From: Anaeramoeba flamelloides
Lineage: Eukaryota; Metamonada; Anaeramoebidae
Assembly (NCBI GenBank): GCA_027625915.1
Contig: JANTQA010000008.1
Span: 7,123,501 to 7,187,500 of the forward strand
Length of the DNA stretch: 64,000 bases
Reading direction: 5' to 3'
Shown: in pieces, positions 61,601 through 64,000 of the stretch
Position numbering within the stretch: position 1 is the stretch's first letter
Layout of the letters: every line of letters starts with the position of its first letter
The notes under the pieces: generated by a model
Databases searched by the model: none
What the model was told of the DNA's origin: nothing
What the model saw: the letters and a program-made list of their open reading frames with translations, nothing else
Position numbers and translations under genes: made by a program

Positions 61601-63945
61601 GTTTGTTTTGATCTTCAATTGAAGATCAAATAAAATCCCAATAGAAATCTATATGATTTCTCTAAAATCATTTTTACTTTATCGATAACATTAAAATAAC
61701 ACGTTTTTTCTTCATGACTATTGACCTTGGAATTAAAAAAAATTTTGTAAAACAATTAGGTGTATTTTAAAAAAAATTGAAAAAAAAGAAAAAAGCAAAA
61801 ATGTGAAAAAATGATTTCTATTTTGAAAATTTCCAAAAATAATTTTTCTTCTAATATCTATTCAAACCCTTTGAACACAGATAATCCATTCATTACAAAT
61901 AAGTTACTTTGGTTGGGAGATAGTTTATATGTTTTAATTCTTTTAAAGAAGAAGTTTGTGTCTAAAAAATAAATTCATAAGAATCATTAATTCTTTTTAA
62001 AGAAAATGTGTGTGTTTTTGTTTTTTTCTGTCTGTTTGTTAATATCAAATAATTGTTTCTATTTATTTGAATAGAATGAATCTAATGTTTTTTTTTTTTT
62101 TTTGTTTTTTTTTGTTATTTGAATTTTTGTAATATAGATACTGTGATTTTTTTTTTTTGTATTTGTATTTTTTTCATTGAGATTGATTAAATTTAATTTT
62201 TTTTTTTTTTGTTATCTGAATTTTGTCAAACAAAAGAAAATTAATTTAACAATATTCTTTTTGGTGGTAAGCCACTCCTTAAGTCTAGAGGGAATTCATA
62301 GTAAGCGACAAAGCCCTTAAATCATTTTTTTTTTATTTATTGTTAATATTAAATGATACATAGATGAAATTTTATCTAAAAAGTACATAAAGAAGATTAA
62401 TTAACCTCTAAAAATAGTATTTCTAATTGATTTTTTCAAGATCTTTGGGTTTTTTTTAACAAATAACCAATAAAATATTTCTGGTAATTTGGAATAAAAA
62501 TTTACATTTATTGGTTGGAAGATAACAGTATTAAATTGGATTTAAGTTCCCACATAACACAAAATAAATGCAGTCCTTAAATAAAAGTAAAACAAGTTTT
62601 ATATATTTCTCATCCTAAAGATTATAGTATTGAAAAAATAATACCTGGCATGAAAATAAGTCCTGCCATCATTATTAATTGTTAATATTGGGAAAATTGA
62701 TGTTTAATGGAAAATTTAAAATCAAATCCTTGTTATAAATAACAAAATTTTTTATTGAGCCTCGTATAAACGTACCTAAAGTTCATTGAAGTGAGGTGTC
62801 TATGGAATACTCGTTTAATTATTTGATAACCAAAGTAGATCTATCTATTTTGAAAAAAAATAGAGTTTTATGGAGGTTTGCTATGAATTTGGACAATCAA
62901 AATTTTTCATTCTTATTTTTTGATTGACTGAATAGTATTTTGAACAAGTGTATATCTAATTAGTCATCGTTCTAATAAGTAGGTGAGTTTAAATTTTCAG
63001 AGTTCGATTCTGAAATAAAAGAAATTATTAATCAATTACAAAACAATTTTGCCAATATTAGCAATTAATAATGATGTCAGGACTTATTTTCATGTATGGT
63101 ATTTTTTTTCACAACTTTACCAAAAAGAATAAACAGATCCCAAAAAACAATTATGATAATTCTCATTTCTTTATGGTTTTGAAGAGTGTGGTGTTTTGTT
63201 CTCAACGACATAACAAATTAAAAAAGGATAGGTGGTAAAAATTTTGGGCTCGATTAAATGTAAATTCGGTTGCTTGAATAGGTCTGTTTAATTAATAAGG
63301 TAATGATCTAATTGTTCAATTAAAATGGTTTGAATGTCCTTAAAGAAATTGGATTTAATTATTGGTAGCCTTTTCAGATCTAAAAATCAAATAGGTGTGG
63401 TTTTTTTCCCTTGTTTTGGTAAGGTTAATGAAAGAAACCAAAAAATAAAATAAAAAAAAAAAAATAAAGTAAAAAACAAATTTTAAAGATTAGCTTACAC
63501 TATCATAAATCTTAAAAACTCCTGTTGAAAACCCTAGGATAAAGGTATGAATACAGTTCTTTTTTTTTTTTGATTTGATCCGGAAATTAGGATCAATCTC
63601 AACATCCAAACATTTGTTCATCGTAATTATTCCATCTTCTTTTTGTTCGTTGTTTAATAAAATGTAATTCGTTTCCTTTAAGTCCTTGTCAAACTCTGCG
63701 ATTACTGTCTGGGTTTGCCTTGAAATTACAAGAAAGCCTGCGTTCCTATTCACGGAAATGAGGCACTCATCCCAAGGGAAGGAACCAATGTCCAGCGATA
63801 ATCCCTCAATCTCAAAATCGTCCCAATTTTCCCAATCGTTGTTTGTATTGTCTTCAAAAGGAGATTTGAGATCTTCAATTTCAAAATATTCCCTTAGTTT
63901 TTTTGCATCAATACTTGCAAGCAAATTGGTGGTCGAAGTTAACAT
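58680..63945 (-). CDS. Rab3GAP2-like (Rab3GAP regulatory subunit N-domain), short
   Basis: Two exons (63945-63499, 59858-58680) join in frame to 541 residues plus TAA. Exon 1 has PWDECLISVNRNAGFLVISR and HTFILGFSTGVFKIYDS. After the junction come GEILLTQHLDSSPILKIKLR, VLVSIDGFTLFTS, YRKWKLSGQKQI, SVFSFATGWF, NRIYMAPNSRFAVITDNFGR, VLLLDTINFLIIRIWKGYRE and LVIYAPNRNLVETWSLP. These follow the N-terminal beta-propeller region of Rab3GAP2 in order. With its catalytic partner Rab3GAP1, Rab3GAP2 regulates Rab3 and serves as a Rab18 exchange factor. Human Rab3GAP2 has about 1,390 residues; this one ends right after the N-terminal domain with a Lys-rich tail, so the large C-terminal part is missing. 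The 3.6-kb intron holds family B sequence. It lies upstream of DENND6 in the same direction, 3.4 kb away. Confidence 0.9.
59859..63498 (-). other. 3.6-kb intron of the Rab3GAP2-like gene
   Basis: Donor GTAAGC at 63498 and acceptor ATAG ending at 59859 join AGT to AAA at a codon boundary. Family B copy 3 lies at 61085-61930. The rest is A/T-rich with T and TTG/TTTG runs (62080-62210); short frames at 60723-60914 and 60811-61155 are not recognisable proteins. Confidence 0.8.
61085..61930. repeat. Dispersed element, family B copy 3 (no C insertion)
   Basis: Aligns with 21655-23190 from AAAGATCATATAG through TTTCAAAAACTGTGACTCAC, its inverted partner GGTGGGTCACAATTTTTGAA, and TAAAAATTGGAAAATTAAAA to CATTCATTACAAATAAG. 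Where copies 1 and 4 hold a C element it has the 18-bp palindrome GATCTTCAATTGAAGATC (61610-61627). Confidence 0.55.
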
Positions 63946-64000
63946 TTGGTTTGTTTTTTGGTTTCGAATTAAGAAAAAAAAGAAAAAAATAATAATTTTT
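63946..64000. other. Window edge upstream of Rab3GAP2-like start
   Basis: 55 bp of A/T-rich sequence before the ATG. An upstream non-coding exon cannot be judged. Confidence 0.5.

Noticed and set aside
62240-62320. Possible tRNA or small RNA around the locally GC-richer AAGCCACTCCTTAAGTC block
   Set aside because: No cloverleaf with A and B box sequences could be drawn.
1-64000. Retroviral, LTR or large capsid-bearing elements
   Set aside because: No reverse transcriptase, integrase, capsid or paired LTR signals were recognised; all elements seen are short non-coding inverted-repeat types or undefined dispersed repeats.

Overview
This is an AT-rich (roughly four-fifths A+T) protist nuclear window. 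Genes carry spliceosomal GT-AG introns, the standard code gives sensible proteins, and intact genes end in TAA or TAG. Intergenic DNA is packed with small inverted-repeat elements. Proteins carry long runs of NE, KE, QN and poly-K, and one gene pairs B-box zinc fingers with a concanavalin-A/LamG-like domain. That style recalls anaerobic amoebae of the Anaeramoeba type, but this is an inference from composition and domain style only. No bacterial, viral or retroviral genes, tRNAs, rRNAs or CRISPR arrays were seen. Layout: a PH-domain AGC kinase (PKB/Akt-like, + strand, 116-6249); ribosomal protein L15 (-, 9198-10257); a four-TM DHHC-acyltransferase-like protein that has lost most zinc ligands and reads DHIC (-, 13273-16273); ribosomal protein L18a/eL20 (-, 19502-20270); a B-box/LamG-like gene broken by one stop and one frameshift (-, 25571-26994); a ubiquitin-like-domain, Q/N/E-rich protein resembling BAG6/Scythe (-, 33406-35858); a calmodulin-like EF-hand protein with a dead second site (-, 41110-42399); head-to-head with it, the TFIIH subunit SSL1/GTF2H2 (+, 42638-44860); a DENND6-type Rab exchange factor (-, 49087-55261); and a short Rab3GAP2-like protein (-, 58680-63945). 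For every intact gene I reconstructed exons by joining GT-AG sites so that the total length is a multiple of three and conserved family blocks run across the junctions. Intron sizes are bimodal: most are 84-295 bp and one is 730 bp, but four are 1.9-4.3 kb and each of those carries identifiable inverted-repeat elements. The repeat landscape includes Tc1/mariner-like MITEs flanked by TA, a large TTAA-flanked family with GGGACTAG ends (piggyBac-like target choice), near-perfect foldback elements, and several nested insertions with matching empty copies. DENND6 and Rab3GAP2 lie next to each other in the same direction and both belong to Rab-GTPase control. The remaining genes are unrelated housekeeping or signalling genes with no sign of a functional cluster.
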